This document shows, one piece after another, positions 25,967 to 35,962 of a stretch of DNA of 64,000 nt. Below the pieces are notes generated by a model that saw only the letters and a program-made list of their open reading frames with translations, had not been told where the DNA came from and ran no database searches. This DNA is from Natronospirillum operosum (lineage in GTDB: Bacteria > Pseudomonadota > Gammaproteobacteria > Pseudomonadales > Natronospirillaceae). The stretch lies in contig NZ_SRMF01000001.1 in NCBI RefSeq assembly GCF_004768465.1, positions 559,693-623,692 on the forward strand. Reading direction: 5' to 3'. The number at the start of each line of letters is the position of its first letter. The first letter of the stretch is position 1. A program made the translations under genes and the position numbers.

Positions 25967-28570
25967 TCACGATTTATGTACAGGTCTCTGCTCCACCAGC
26001 CGCTCCAGACCTTCACTGTTGCGCAGCCGAATATCCACCTGCTGGAAGGAAATCTCGATGCCGGCCTCCTTGAAGGCCTGGTCGACATAGCGGTTGATTT
26101 CATCGATGGCCGGGTTGCGGTCACCCAGTTCCCGCACATGGATGCGCAGCTCGTGATCCAGTGCACTGTCGCCAAAGTTCAGGAACAGGACCTGAGGCTT
26201 GGGGTCCTTCAGCACCCGGTCGTTCTCGTCGGCGGCGGCCAGCAGGATATCCCGCGTGCGCTCCAGATCGGAACCATAGGCCACGCCCAGGCGTATGGTG
26301 ACCCGGGTCACGGTGTCGGTCAGCGACCAGTTGATCAACTGACCGGTGACAAAGGTCTTGTTGGGTACAATGATGTCCTTGCGGTCGAAGTCGGTAATGG
26401 TAGTCGCGCGAATGCGGATCTGGCGCACGCGCCCGGACAGGTTGCCCAGGGTCACCACATCACCGATGCGAATCGGCCGTTCGAACAGGATGATCAGACC
26501 GGAGACAAAGTTGGCGAATATTTCCTGCAGGCCAAACCCCAGGCCCACACTGAGGGCTGCTACCAGCCATTGCAGGCGGTCCCAACTGACCCCCAGTGCG
26601 GACAGCGCCATGATCAGGCCAACGCCGAGAATCAGATAATTGAGCAGCGTGGTGGTGGCATAGGCACTGCCCTGACGCAGATGCAGCCGGGACAGGATCA
26701 CCATTTCCAGCAAGCCCGGCAGGTTGGCGGCAAAGAACAGGGTCAGGGCCGCGATGGCCAGGGCGGTCAGCAGATCCAGCAGGTTGAACGGAATGCCGGC
26801 CGGCAGGTCGCCGGACACACTGACCACACCGAATTCCAGATTGCCCAGGGCCAGCAGCATGTCCTGCCAGATCCAGAACAGCAGGCCACCCAGGATCAGC
26901 AGGATCAGGAAGCGCGACAGGCGTCCTGATTGCTGGGTGACCTTGTCGATATCCAGCTGCGGCAAGGGCTTGACGCCCTCACCAGCCTTCTCGTCGGGGC
27001 CGACGGCGGCCATCTGGCGCGCATGCTCGGCTTCCTCGATGGCCCGATGCCGACGCAGGGTCTCGGTGGCCAGGGCCAGGCCCTGATGCGCGGCGACGCC
27101 GGCAATGGTCCACACGGTCAGAATATAGAAGGTGGCCAGCAACGCATTGGTCAGCTGCAGCACCGTATAGACATAACCCAGTGCGGTCAGGATGACCATG
27201 CCCAGTGGCAGCACCACCAGGGCCAGGTGCAGCGCCCAGTAGACAAAGGGGCGTGAATGCAGTGGGTCGGCCTGCCGCAGCAGGCGTCGGGACAGCCAGG
27301 CGATGGCGACGCCGGAGGCCATCAGTACCAGCGCACTGAGGCGATCCTGACTGAGGCCGACGGTCTGCTGCTGGGCCAGTGACACCACCACGGTGGTGGG
27401 CAACAGGACCCAGGCGAAACCGCTGACAAACTGGTGCACGCCCTGACGCAGGCTGGCCGACCAGCCGAAGTGAGTAAAGCTGATATCCGGGTGGCGCAGG
27501 GTTTCCAGCAGCAGCCTGACCACAAACAGGCTGAACCCGAAAGCGATCAGCACCGGGCCCAGGCTGAGGCTGTCGGTGGTGGTCTCGGTCGGCATCAGCA
27601 GGCCGGCGGCGATCAGCAGCAGGCTGATGGGTGACTGGCGCAGCGCCATCGAGATCAGCAGCAGTGGCGTCTGCCAGGGGCTGGGTACCGCAGCCGGGTC
27701 CGGCAGCGGGGTGTCCGGGGTGTTGTCGGCCGTCTGCGGGTCGGCGTCGGGTGCGATCCTGGTATCAGGCGGGGCGGTCCCGGTGTCGGTCGACTGATAG
27801 TAGTCGACCACCTGCTGGTTCAGCCGCTGCTCCTGGGCCAGCAGCCTGGGTCGCTGCCAGCGGGTGACCAGGGCCGCCAGAAACAGCAGGGCCGACAGGC
27901 TGAACAGACCCAGTTGTCCGGCGCCGCCGGTGGGCCAGAGCTGCACGTCGGGGCGGGCCGTGGTCAGGCGCTGCCACAGCATCTCGGGCAGCGTGCGCCA
28001 CCATTGCAGATCAAGCGGCGGGTTGCTGGGCACCCAGAACAACTGCTCCTGCAGTGACTGCAGCAGGACCCGGGTGCGGGTCAGCAATTCGGCATGGGTG
28101 CTCTGCAGCGTGATCCCGGTTTCCAGGGTGGTCTGCAGCTGCTGCTGCAGGGCCGCGAAGCCAGCGGGCAGGGCGCTGGCATCTTCCTGATGCTGGCGCC
28201 GCTGCTGAATCAGTTCGAACTGACGCAGGCGCAGTTCGGCGATGGCCTCGGACAGGCCTGCCAGCGGTTCCACTCTGGGCAGGGCGGCCTTTTGCTCCTG
28301 CAGTACCCGATAGGTGCTGACACTGCCTGCGAGCGCCATGATATGGGCTTCGAGGTCCTCCATGCCCAGTTGCACCTGGGACAGATCGGCACGGCTGCGC
28401 TCCAGCTGGCTGCGCCACTGGGTTTCCACCTGCTGCCAGTGCAGGGCCTCGGCCTGCAGGGATGGGGTGTCGTCTTCGGGCTGCTGGGCAGACAGGGTGA
28501 TCGACAGACACAGCAGCAGCGGGCCCAGAACTCTGGCCAGCAGCGCCGCAGTGGACCCTGAACGGTTCAT
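25967..28570 (-). CDS. Large mechanosensitive channel of the MscS family (MscK/MscM-like)
   Basis: An 867-residue protein with an N-terminal signal-like segment ending near SAQQPEDD. A helical, Gln-rich periplasmic region spans about 30-240, followed by about eight membrane segments (about 290-690). The C-terminal MscS module contains VGLGFGLQEIFANFVSGLII (pore helix and hinge), RPIRIGDVVTLGNLSGRVRQ and DIIVPNKTFVTGQLINWSL (beta domain). The layout matches MscK/YjeP, which release solutes under osmotic downshock. I chose ATG 28570 (AAGG 9 nt upstream); ATG 28579 is also possible. The start overlaps the oxyR stop by 4 nt, so the channel is translated with oxyR. Confidence 0.88.
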   Translation of the reverse strand: MNRSGSTAALLARVLGPLLLCLSITLSAQQPEDDTPSLQAEALHWQQVETQWRSQLERSRADLSQVQLGMEDLEAHIMALAGSVSTYRVLQEQKAALPRVEPLAGLSEAIAELRLRQFELIQQRRQHQEDASALPAGFAALQQQLQTTLETGITLQSTHAELLTRTRVLLQSLQEQLFWVPSNPPLDLQWWRTLPEMLWQRLTTARPDVQLWPTGGAGQLGLFSLSALLFLAALVTRWQRPRLLAQEQRLNQQVVDYYQSTDTGTAPPDTRIAPDADPQTADNTPDTPLPDPAAVPSPWQTPLLLISMALRQSPISLLLIAAGLLMPTETTTDSLSLGPVLIAFGFSLFVVRLLLETLRHPDISFTHFGWSASLRQGVHQFVSGFAWVLLPTTVVVSLAQQQTVGLSQDRLSALVLMASGVAIAWLSRRLLRQADPLHSRPFVYWALHLALVVLPLGMVILTALGYVYTVLQLTNALLATFYILTVWTIAGVAAHQGLALATETLRRHRAIEEAEHARQMAAVGPDEKAGEGVKPLPQLDIDKVTQQSGRLSRFLILLILGGLLFWIWQDMLLALGNLEFGVVSVSGDLPAGIPFNLLDLLTALAIAALTLFFAANLPGLLEMVILSRLHLRQGSAYATTTLLNYLILGVGLIMALSALGVSWDRLQWLVAALSVGLGFGLQEIFANFVSGLIILFERPIRIGDVVTLGNLSGRVRQIRIRATTITDFDRKDIIVPNKTFVTGQLINWSLTDTVTRVTIRLGVAYGSDLERTRDILLAAADENDRVLKDPKPQVLFLNFGDSALDHELRIHVRELGDRNPAIDEINRYVDQAFKEAGIEISFQQVDIRLRNSEGLERLVEQRPVHKS

Positions 28571-29475
28571 ATACGGCATGCCTTGATAGCCTTCTCCAGT
28601 GCATCGATGGCACGTGGGCGCGGAAAGCTGGCGCGCCAGGCAATGGCGACGGTACGCTCCGGCGCCGCGCGGGTAAACGGGCGGGTCACCAGCCAGTCGG
28701 CAGAATAGGGGGCGTGCAGATTGGCGCTGCGCGGCAGAATGGTGAGCCCCAGGCCGGACGCGACCATATGGCGAATGGTCTCCAGCGAGCTGCCGTCGGC
28801 CAGGGTCCTGACCCGTCCTTCCGGGTCTCGGCTGGAACGGGCGACCGAGGGGCAGGCATCCAGGATCTGATCGCGGAAGCAATGGCCTTCGCCCAGCAGC
28901 AGCAGGTCATTGTCTGCCAGTTCCTCGGCCGTGATCGACGCCTTGCGGGCCAGCGGGTGGTCGGTCGGCAACAGCACCTCGAACGGTTCCGAGAACAGGG
29001 GTTTGGTCAGCACGTCGGCTTCGGTAAATGGCAGCGCCACAATGGCGATATCGATCTGACCGTTGCGCAGACGCTCGCGCAGCACTGCGGTATAGTTTTC
29101 TTCGATATCCAGCGTCATGTCCGGTGCTATCTTGCGCAGTTGCGGAATCATGTGCGGGAACAGATAGGGCGCCACGGTGAATATGGCACCGATCTTCAGT
29201 GGTCCGGCCAGTTCGTCACCGGTATTGCGGGCCAGCATTTCCAGCCGGTCGGCCTGTTCGATCACGTTCTTGGCCTGCGCCACCAGCTTGTCGCCAATGG
29301 GGGTCACCATGACTCTATTCCGGCCCCGCTCGAAAATCTGCACCTTCAGGCGCTGTTCCAGTTTGCGGATGGCCACGCTCAGGGTGGGCTGGCTGACATG
29401 GCAGCGTTCGGCGGCGCGTCCGAAGTGTTTCTCTTCGGCCAGAGAGAGGAGATAACGCAGTTCGGTCAGGGTCAT
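28567..29475 (-). CDS. oxyR: Hydrogen peroxide-sensing LysR regulator OxyR
   Basis: A 302-residue LysR-type regulator. The helix-turn-helix lies in the first 60 residues (ELRYLLSLAEEKHFGRAAER, CHVSQPTLSVAIRKLEQRL). The redox pair is present: HCFRDQILDAC has Cys199 and Cys208, the numbering and 9-residue spacing known for E. coli OxyR, and these form the disulfide on peroxide stress. LGEGHC and the C-terminal GLGLTILPRSA also fit. The next gene on this strand, the large mechanosensitive channel, overlaps its stop by 4 nt. A Rossmann-fold enzyme gene is divergent. Confidence 0.95.
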   Translation of the reverse strand: MTLTELRYLLSLAEEKHFGRAAERCHVSQPTLSVAIRKLEQRLKVQIFERGRNRVMVTPIGDKLVAQAKNVIEQADRLEMLARNTGDELAGPLKIGAIFTVAPYLFPHMIPQLRKIAPDMTLDIEENYTAVLRERLRNGQIDIAIVALPFTEADVLTKPLFSEPFEVLLPTDHPLARKASITAEELADNDLLLLGEGHCFRDQILDACPSVARSSRDPEGRVRTLADGSSLETIRHMVASGLGLTILPRSANLHAPYSADWLVTRPFTRAAPERTVAIAWRASFPRPRAIDALEKAIKACRI

Positions 29476-29476
29476 G

Positions 29477-29491
29477 ATAGACTCGTTCTAT
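29477..29491. promoter_or_regulatory. OxyR half-operator candidate
   Basis: ATAG (29477-29480) and CTAT (29488-29491) are separated by 7 nt, matching one ATAG-N7-CTAT unit of the OxyR site. The second unit expected 7 nt further is not recognisable. It starts two bases before the oxyR ATG in the 61-bp divergent promoter region, so autoregulation is possible; the single half-site keeps confidence low. Confidence 0.35.
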
Positions 29492-29536
29492 GCCTTTGGT
29501 CATTATCATAGCTCAGAGTGGGAGAGGGCGTCACTG

Positions 29537-30403
29537 ATGGATACTGAATCAATGCCGGCGCTGATGGTGGGCCTGGGTGATCTGGGCAGCCGCATTGCCC
29601 GCCAACTGGCTGCCGCCAGCATACCCACGACCGGCGTCCGGCGCCGGACGGAACCTGTGGCGGGGGTGACAGTAGTCAGCCATGATGTCTGCACGCCCTG
29701 GCCGCGCGACCTGATGGCCCGGCCCCCGGCGGATGTGGTGTTCTGCCTGGCGCCACCGGAGCGCACCGATGCCGGCTATGAAAAAGCCTATCTGGAGCCC
29801 GCTCGAGCCGGGCTGCACTGGTTGCAGCAGCAGGCGCCGCAGGCGCATGTTTGGCTGATTGCATCGACCAGCGTCTATGCCCAGCAGGCTGGCGAATGGG
29901 TCGATGAGACGGCCATTGCCGCTCCCTCGCGGTCCGGCGCGGCGCTGATTCGGGCTGCCGAACAGCTTTGGCTGGACAGCCCGCAGCCCGCCACCACCCT
30001 GCGCCCGGCCGGCCTGTACGGTCCTGGGCGGGAGTATCTGCTGCGGCAGGCAGAGCAGGGTTATCGGGTCGCGGACGCGCAGCCGATCTACACCAATCGC
30101 ATTCATGTGGATGATGTTGCCCGTGCCGTGGCGCATCTGGTGCAGCGTCGTCGTCGTGATGGCGTGGCAGAAGCTGTATTCAACCTGGCTGATCGTAAGC
30201 CGGTGGCCCTGCAGACCCTGCTGCCCCATCTGCAGCAACAACTGGGTGTGCAGATGACCGGTGAAGCGCGCCACCTCAGGCGCGGCAGCAAGCGCATCTC
30301 GTCCGCGCGCCTGGCAGCCACGGGCTTTCAATGGCTCTACCCGGACTGGACTCTGGGTTATGCCGATCTGATTGCGCAACGCCGGGCCCGGCAGCCCGAT
30401 TGA
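29537..30403 (+). CDS. NAD(P)-binding epimerase/dehydratase-like protein (YeeZ-like)
   Basis: A 288-residue extended short-chain dehydrogenase-like protein. The N-terminal nucleotide loop is MVGLGDLGSRIARQL, an unusual G-x-G-x-x-G form. The central region has IASTSVYAQQAGEWVDE, with the Ser-x-x-Tyr arrangement of the family, then LRPAGLYGPGRE and NRIHVDDVARAVAHLV. The order resembles YeeZ-type Rossmann proteins of unknown substrate. GGAGAGG precedes ATG 29537. It is divergent from oxyR with only 61 bp between the starts, so a role in oxidative stress is possible but unproven. Confidence 0.75.
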   Translation: MDTESMPALMVGLGDLGSRIARQLAAASIPTTGVRRRTEPVAGVTVVSHDVCTPWPRDLMARPPADVVFCLAPPERTDAGYEKAYLEPARAGLHWLQQQAPQAHVWLIASTSVYAQQAGEWVDETAIAAPSRSGAALIRAAEQLWLDSPQPATTLRPAGLYGPGREYLLRQAEQGYRVADAQPIYTNRIHVDDVARAVAHLVQRRRRDGVAEAVFNLADRKPVALQTLLPHLQQQLGVQMTGEARHLRRGSKRISSARLAATGFQWLYPDWTLGYADLIAQRRARQPD

Positions 30404-30410
30404 GCGCGGG

Positions 30411-31430
30411 TCATCCCACGCTCAGGCCGCACTGATCCAGCAACTCACCCCATAGTTCGGCATGCTCGCGTGTGGTCTGTTGCAGGGTGTCGAGTTCACC
30501 ACGCAGCTCAGCCATGAAATCTTCCCAGGCTTCATGTTCGACTGTGGTCGCTGTGGTCAGGGCGCTGAAATCGCCCAGCAGTTGCTCGCCGCGCCGATTG
30601 AGAGCAGCGAGATACGGCTGCACCTCACCGATAAAGACCAGCATCAGCACATTCTGCGCGTGTTCGCCGCTGCGGGTCAGTGTGCCTGCAGGGCACAGTC
30701 GATTGGCCTCGACAGCGCTCGCCAGCATCTGGTTGGCGGCATCCAGGCCGGCCTGACTGATCTGCACCGAGCGGCGCCACTGGCCGCCGCTGCTGTGCTG
30801 GCCGAGGCGCTGATAGAGGTTGCTGAAGGTGGTCTCGTCGGCAATATCAGCGTGCGGCCAGGTGTCGGCCCAGGCCGCCAGCGTCTGCAGGTCATTGTGC
30901 AGGGTGGACAGTGACGGCAGGTTGTCGGGACCCCAGCCACTGTAGGCCGCCGACCAGATCTGGCGCACCTCCGGGCTGGCAATGGTGCCGTTCCAGGTGG
31001 CTCTGGGCCAGGCTTTCTCCTTTTCTTCCGCCCAGTCCGCCAGTTGCTGTTGCTGATCTTCCCGGGTGTCCTCGTGCTCGCTGCACTCCTGTATGGCGTG
31101 CAGCACTCTGGCCTCGTAGCGCCACACCGAGCTGGGTGCGGCCACCCGTCCGAGAATGCTGTTGCGCTCACTGATCAGCCGGAACAGCTCGCAGTGGCGC
31201 AGGTTCCAGTACGACAGCGGGGTGACGCGGATATCCGGGATGTCCAGTTGCAGCTCCCGGGAGCGCGGGGCACTCTGGGGTGAAACGGGTTCCGGTGCCA
31301 CCGTTGCGACGTCCAGCACATTGCTCAGACGGCTCAGGTAGTCGTCATGCAGATCGCTGGCAGACTGGCTGCATCCGACCAATGCCAGCAGACAGAGAAA
31401 CAGAACGAGCAGCATGAATAGTCGAGACAT
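30411..31430 (-). CDS. DUF3080-like lipoprotein
   Basis: A 339-residue protein with a lipoprotein signal: a hydrophobic stretch from residue 5 and the lipobox ALVGC near residue 20. The mature part is helical. SYWNLRHCELFRLISERNS followed by ILGRV resembles the conserved segment of DUF3080 proteins, common in gammaproteobacteria and without known function. The start ATG 31430 puts the signal at the N-terminus; an in-frame ATG five codons earlier adds nothing. It is divergent from the RND adaptor gene and convergent with the Rossmann protein gene 8 bp away. Confidence 0.65.
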   Translation of the reverse strand: MSRLFMLLVLFLCLLALVGCSQSASDLHDDYLSRLSNVLDVATVAPEPVSPQSAPRSRELQLDIPDIRVTPLSYWNLRHCELFRLISERNSILGRVAAPSSVWRYEARVLHAIQECSEHEDTREDQQQQLADWAEEKEKAWPRATWNGTIASPEVRQIWSAAYSGWGPDNLPSLSTLHNDLQTLAAWADTWPHADIADETTFSNLYQRLGQHSSGGQWRRSVQISQAGLDAANQMLASAVEANRLCPAGTLTRSGEHAQNVLMLVFIGEVQPYLAALNRRGEQLLGDFSALTTATTVEHEAWEDFMAELRGELDTLQQTTREHAELWGELLDQCGLSVG

Positions 31431-31533
31431 ATGAACCAGCGACATCCGTGGGGCGTATTAACGAAACTTCAGATCAACGCCATACCGAAGTGCACCGAGC
31501 GTTGGTCCGTCCCTAGTATAGAAAGGAGTCACT

Positions 31534-32772
31534 GTGCTGCGACGTATTTTACTGTTGGCCCTGCCGCTGCTGATTCTGGCTGTCGGTATTCTGCTGGCCC
31601 GCTACATGCTGGAGAACCGCCGCGAAGCTGACCCTGACGATTCCATGGTGGTCGAGGCCGGGCAGGTCGGTGATGTGGCAACGGTGGAGGTGTTGACCTG
31701 GACGCCGGTCGAGGCTCGCCCCGAGATCATTCTCTATGGCCAGTTGCAGCCGGCACGGCGCCTGGAGGCGCGGGCCGCATTTGCGGGCCGGGTGGGCACC
31801 CTCAACGTGGCGTCGGGTGATCCTGTTCAGGCCGGCGCCATGCTGGTGCGGCTGGATACGGCTGAACTGGAGCGGCGGCTGGCGCGTGTCGAAAACAGGC
31901 TGCGTGAGGTCGAGGCCAGTGAGCGGCAGGAGCACAGAGAGCAGGCCGCCGCCGAGGAAGCGCTGGCTGCCGAACGGGAACTGGAGCGCATTGCGGCGCG
32001 TGCCGTGGACCGAATTCGTGATCTCCAGCAGCGCAACCTGGCCGCCACCAGTGATGTCGAAGAAGCCGAACGCGCTCTGCAGCAACAGCGCCTGGCACGC
32101 AATCAGCAGCAGTTGCGCGTGGAGGGCCATGCCGACCGCCTGACGCAACTGTCAGTGCAGCGCCGCGAAATGGACTTGGACCTGGAGCAACTGCGCGCCG
32201 ACCTGGGCGACGCAGAGTTCACGGCACCCTTTGCCGGTGAAGTGGTCGGGGTGGAAGTTGAAGATGGTGACCGTGTCAGCGCCAACGCCCCCTTGCTGAC
32301 GGTGATTGACCGCAGCCAGATGCGCCTGGAAGCACGCCTGCCAATGCGCATGGCGCCGCTGTTGCAACCGCAGATGCCGGCAAGGCTGGAAACGGAGGCC
32401 GGTGAGTACAACCTTACCCTGCAAGGCTGGGAAACCCTGGCCCGCGGCGGCACCCTGCTGCTGCGCTTCGGGCTCGACGATCCGGCGCCGCGGACTGCAG
32501 CCGACAGCTATCACCGGGTGCGTCTGCAACTGGCGACTGAACCCTCCGTGGTGGCGTTGCCGGTGACGGCCCTGTATGAGCAGGGTTATGTCTATCGGGT
32601 GCAGGACGATCGCCTGCAGCGGGTCGATGTCACGCTGGTCGGTTATCGCGGCAGCGGTGCTGATACCCAGGCACTGGTGCGCAGTGACGCCCTGCCCGCA
32701 GGCGCCGAGGTGCTGCTTACCCGGCTGGCCAATGCGGTGAGCGGCCTGCCGGTGCTGGTCAGGGAGAACTGA
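31534..32772 (+). CDS. RND efflux adaptor (membrane fusion protein)
   Basis: A 412-residue periplasmic adaptor anchored by an N-terminal membrane segment (LLLALPLLILAVGILLARYM). Order: lipoyl-like half-motif RLEARAAFAGRVGTLNVASG, a long alpha-hairpin (about 110-215, rich in Glu, Arg and Gln), second lipoyl half TAPFAGEVVGVEVEDGDRV, then a beta-barrel region. The start is GTG 31534, 5 nt after GAAAGGAG. The RND pump gene follows after 3 nt. The pair would need a TolC-like outer-membrane channel from elsewhere. Substrate unknown. Confidence 0.9.
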   Translation: MLRRILLLALPLLILAVGILLARYMLENRREADPDDSMVVEAGQVGDVATVEVLTWTPVEARPEIILYGQLQPARRLEARAAFAGRVGTLNVASGDPVQAGAMLVRLDTAELERRLARVENRLREVEASERQEHREQAAAEEALAAERELERIAARAVDRIRDLQQRNLAATSDVEEAERALQQQRLARNQQQLRVEGHADRLTQLSVQRREMDLDLEQLRADLGDAEFTAPFAGEVVGVEVEDGDRVSANAPLLTVIDRSQMRLEARLPMRMAPLLQPQMPARLETEAGEYNLTLQGWETLARGGTLLLRFGLDDPAPRTAADSYHRVRLQLATEPSVVALPVTALYEQGYVYRVQDDRLQRVDVTLVGYRGSGADTQALVRSDALPAGAEVLLTRLANAVSGLPVLVREN

Positions 32773-32775
32773 GCC

Positions 32776-35700
32776 ATGACTTCCGTGCTGGCCGCATTCG
32801 CCCGCCACCGGGTGGCGCCCAATGTGTTGATGTTTGTGGTGATCCTGCTCGGCCTGTGGGCGCTGGAGCGCCTCAACACCCAGTTTCTGCCCGACTTCGA
32901 ACTCAGCATCATCCAGGTCAGCACTGACTGGCCGGGGGTCAGCGCCGAAGAGGTTCAGGACAGCCTGACCATACCGCTGGAGAATGCGCTGGCGGGCAAT
33001 GCCGATATCGACACTCTGGAGAGCAGCAGTTTCGAAGGCGGTATGACGATGGACATCGCGCTGCGCGAGGGCGTGGCTGACCCGGATCGAACCCTGCGTG
33101 ATATAGAGCGTGCCTTTGCCGGAGTGGACCTGCCCGCCGGTGCCGACGATCCGCAGGTCACCCCCTTTGTGTTTTTCGAGCGCGTGGCCGATGTACTGCT
33201 CCATGGTGACCTCACCTTCGAGGAAATGCGCTACTGGGCCAGGTCGGCCGAGCGGTCGCTGAGCAATGCAGGTATTGCCCAGATAGAAGTGGCCGGCGTG
33301 CCGGAACGGGAGTGGCAGATCGGTGTGCCGCCACAGCAGTGGCTGGCTACCGGCCTGTCGCTGCGCGATCTGGCCGACCGCCTGGCCGATGCCAATGTCA
33401 ATGCGCCGGCCGGCCTGTCCGGTGAGCGGGTGCTGGCCAGTCAGTGGCAACTGCGCAACCGGGAGGTCGACGCGCTGGGGCTCGGTCAGCAGACGCTGCC
33501 CATTGCCGGCGAACCCGGTTTCATGGCGCTGGGTGACCTGGGTGACATCACCCGGGTCTATGTCGATGATGACGTGCGGCTGTTCTACCAGGAGCAGCCT
33601 GCGGTAAGGCTGACCCTGAGCCGGGCCCGGGGCGAAAACACGCTGGATGTGGCAGCAACACTGCAGGACTGGCGACAGGACTTTGAGCCCGGACTGCCTG
33701 CGGGCATTGCGCTGCATCTGTTCAATGAGGACTGGCGCTTTGTGCAGTCCCGCATCAGCATCATTCTGGAGAGCGGGCTTGGTGGCATGGTGCTGGTGCT
33801 GCTGGTGCTGTTCATCTTTCTCAATCACCGGGTGGCGTTCTGGGTGGCGCTGGGTATTCCGGTGTCATTCCTGGCTACCCTGGTGCTGATGGAACTGACG
33901 GGCAACTCCATCAACCTGATCTCGCTGTTCGGGTTTCTGGTGGCGCTGGGCATCATTGTCGATGACGCCATCGTGGTGGGGGAGCAGACCTATGCCGAGG
34001 TGGAACGGGGTGAAGATCCCCAGGATGCCGCAGTGGCGGCTGCCCGCAAGATGCTGCCCGCCGTGCTGGCGTCCAGTGTGACCACCATTGCCGCCTTTCT
34101 GCCCCTGTTGCTGGTCACCGGCCAGGCCGGCACCTTCACCATCAGCGTGCCGCTGGTGGTCATCTTTGCCATTCTGGCCTCACTGATCGAGTGTTTCCTG
34201 ATCCTGCCCGGCCACCTGGCTCACAGCCTGCGTTCACGGGCCGGGGGCGCGCAGCGGGTGCGGGCCCTGCGGCGCGGTTTCGAACGTGGCTTCGACTGGG
34301 TGCGGCAGGTACCGTTTCGGACCCTGGTGCGGTTTGCGGTCGACAATCGCCTGACCACCTACAGCGTGGCCCTGGTATCCCTGCTGCTGGCTGTGGTGCT
34401 GGTGATCAGCGGCCGGGTGGCCTTTGTGTTCTTCCCTGATATTCAGCAGGAACAGGTGACCCTGAAGGTCGACTTTGCGCCCGGCACATCCGTGGAGCGC
34501 GTGGATGGCTTTCTGCGTGACATGGAATCGGCGCTGCTGGAGATTGACCGTCAGTATCCCTTCCCGGTGGTGGATACCCTGGTGCGCGAGCTGAATCGGG
34601 GCGCCCGGGAGCAAGGGGCACTGTTCGTCACCTTTGACGGGGCCACCGATCGGCCGGTCAGCAATGCGCAGATTCTGCGCGCCTGGCGGGAGGCGGTCAC
34701 TGCGCCGCCGGGCATCATTGCACTGCGCTTCGAGCAACCGTCCCAGGGGCCCAGTACCAACGAGGTCAGTGTGCGCCTGCGGGGCGACGACACCAACGAG
34801 CTCAAGGCGGCTTCTGAATGGCTGCAGAGCGAACTGAGGGGCTTTGGCGGTCTGCGCGATATTCGGGACAACCTGCCGCTGGGCAGTGAGCAACTGGCGC
34901 TGCGGCTGAACCCCGAAGCACTGGCACTGGGCCTGAGCACGCGGCAACTGGGTGACCAGCTGGCGGATCTGACGCGCGGGCGCACGGCCCAGATTATTCC
35001 GCAGGACGACGAGGATCTGCGCCTGCGCGTTGTGTTGCCGGGGCGTGATACGGCCACCTGGGCCGATCTGCAGAACATTCCGGTGCTGTTGCCGGACGGC
35101 GACTGGCAGCCGCTGTCGGCGTTGGTAACGGTGGAGTTCACCCGCGCCACGGACCGCTTCAACAGAATCAACCGGGAATTGGCAGCAGAGGTCCATGCCG
35201 AGCTGGGTGCAGACGGACTGACGCTCAATGACGTCAACAGCTGGCTGCGCACCGACATCCTGGAGCAACTGGAAGACCGGTTTGCGGTCTTTGCCTCGCT
35301 GGAAGGCGATCAGGCCGGACAGGCGCAGTTCCTGCAGGATGTGCAGTTCGGGGCCGTGCTGGCCCTGATCCTGATTTTCGGTGCTCTGGCCTGGGTGTTC
35401 GAAAGCTGGGTCTGGCCCTTTGCCGTGCTGGCGGCCATACCCTTTGCCCTGACCGGCGCCATCGGTGGCCACTGGCTGATGGGCCTGGAGCTGTCGGCGC
35501 TCAGCATCTATGGCCTGTTCGGGCTGTCCGGTATCGTGATCAACAACGGCATAGTGCTGGTGATCTTCTATCGGGATCTGCGCGCTACCGGACTGGCGGT
35601 GCGAGAGGCCGTGGTGGAAGCTGCCGTGCAGCGTTTCCGGGCAGTGTTGCTGACGTCCCTGACCACCATCGCCGGTTTGAGCTTCCTGCTCACCGAGACC

Positions 35701-35874
35701 TCGTTCGATGCCCAGTTCCTGATTCCGCTGGCTGCCGGCATCGTGTTCGGTCTGGCATTCGGGACCCTCATCATGCTGGTGCTGGTGCCGGCGCTGCTGA
35801 CCAGTATCGAGCTCGGGCGGCAGCGCATGGACCGTTGGAGAGGGCGCCCGCTGGAGGGGACCATGCAGGGGTGA
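32776..35874 (+). CDS. RND-family efflux pump, inner-membrane permease
   Basis: A 1032-residue pump with the two-fold RND plan: TM1, a large periplasmic loop, TMs 2-6, a second loop, TMs 8-12. The TM4 proton-relay Asp pair is present in ALGIIVDDAIVVGEQTYAEV. Other marks are PGVSAEEVQDSLTIPLENAL and LFGLSGIVINNGIVLVIFYR. The sequence is of the hydrophobe/unknown-substrate RND type rather than clearly AcrB or CzcA. It forms an operon with the adaptor upstream (3-nt gap). No regulator gene is adjacent. Confidence 0.92.
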   Translation: MTSVLAAFARHRVAPNVLMFVVILLGLWALERLNTQFLPDFELSIIQVSTDWPGVSAEEVQDSLTIPLENALAGNADIDTLESSSFEGGMTMDIALREGVADPDRTLRDIERAFAGVDLPAGADDPQVTPFVFFERVADVLLHGDLTFEEMRYWARSAERSLSNAGIAQIEVAGVPEREWQIGVPPQQWLATGLSLRDLADRLADANVNAPAGLSGERVLASQWQLRNREVDALGLGQQTLPIAGEPGFMALGDLGDITRVYVDDDVRLFYQEQPAVRLTLSRARGENTLDVAATLQDWRQDFEPGLPAGIALHLFNEDWRFVQSRISIILESGLGGMVLVLLVLFIFLNHRVAFWVALGIPVSFLATLVLMELTGNSINLISLFGFLVALGIIVDDAIVVGEQTYAEVERGEDPQDAAVAAARKMLPAVLASSVTTIAAFLPLLLVTGQAGTFTISVPLVVIFAILASLIECFLILPGHLAHSLRSRAGGAQRVRALRRGFERGFDWVRQVPFRTLVRFAVDNRLTTYSVALVSLLLAVVLVISGRVAFVFFPDIQQEQVTLKVDFAPGTSVERVDGFLRDMESALLEIDRQYPFPVVDTLVRELNRGAREQGALFVTFDGATDRPVSNAQILRAWREAVTAPPGIIALRFEQPSQGPSTNEVSVRLRGDDTNELKAASEWLQSELRGFGGLRDIRDNLPLGSEQLALRLNPEALALGLSTRQLGDQLADLTRGRTAQIIPQDDEDLRLRVVLPGRDTATWADLQNIPVLLPDGDWQPLSALVTVEFTRATDRFNRINRELAAEVHAELGADGLTLNDVNSWLRTDILEQLEDRFAVFASLEGDQAGQAQFLQDVQFGAVLALILIFGALAWVFESWVWPFAVLAAIPFALTGAIGGHWLMGLELSALSIYGLFGLSGIVINNGIVLVIFYRDLRATGLAVREAVVEAAVQRFRAVLLTSLTTIAGLSFLLTETSFDAQFLIPLAAGIVFGLAFGTLIMLVLVPALLTSIELGRQRMDRWRGRPLEGTMQG

Positions 35875-35962
35875 CATTAGTCACCTTTACAGTTTGCTCA
35901 CAGACCAGCATCACGTTATGGTGGAAACCTTAAGTATAGAAACAAGGTTGAACACAAGCGCC

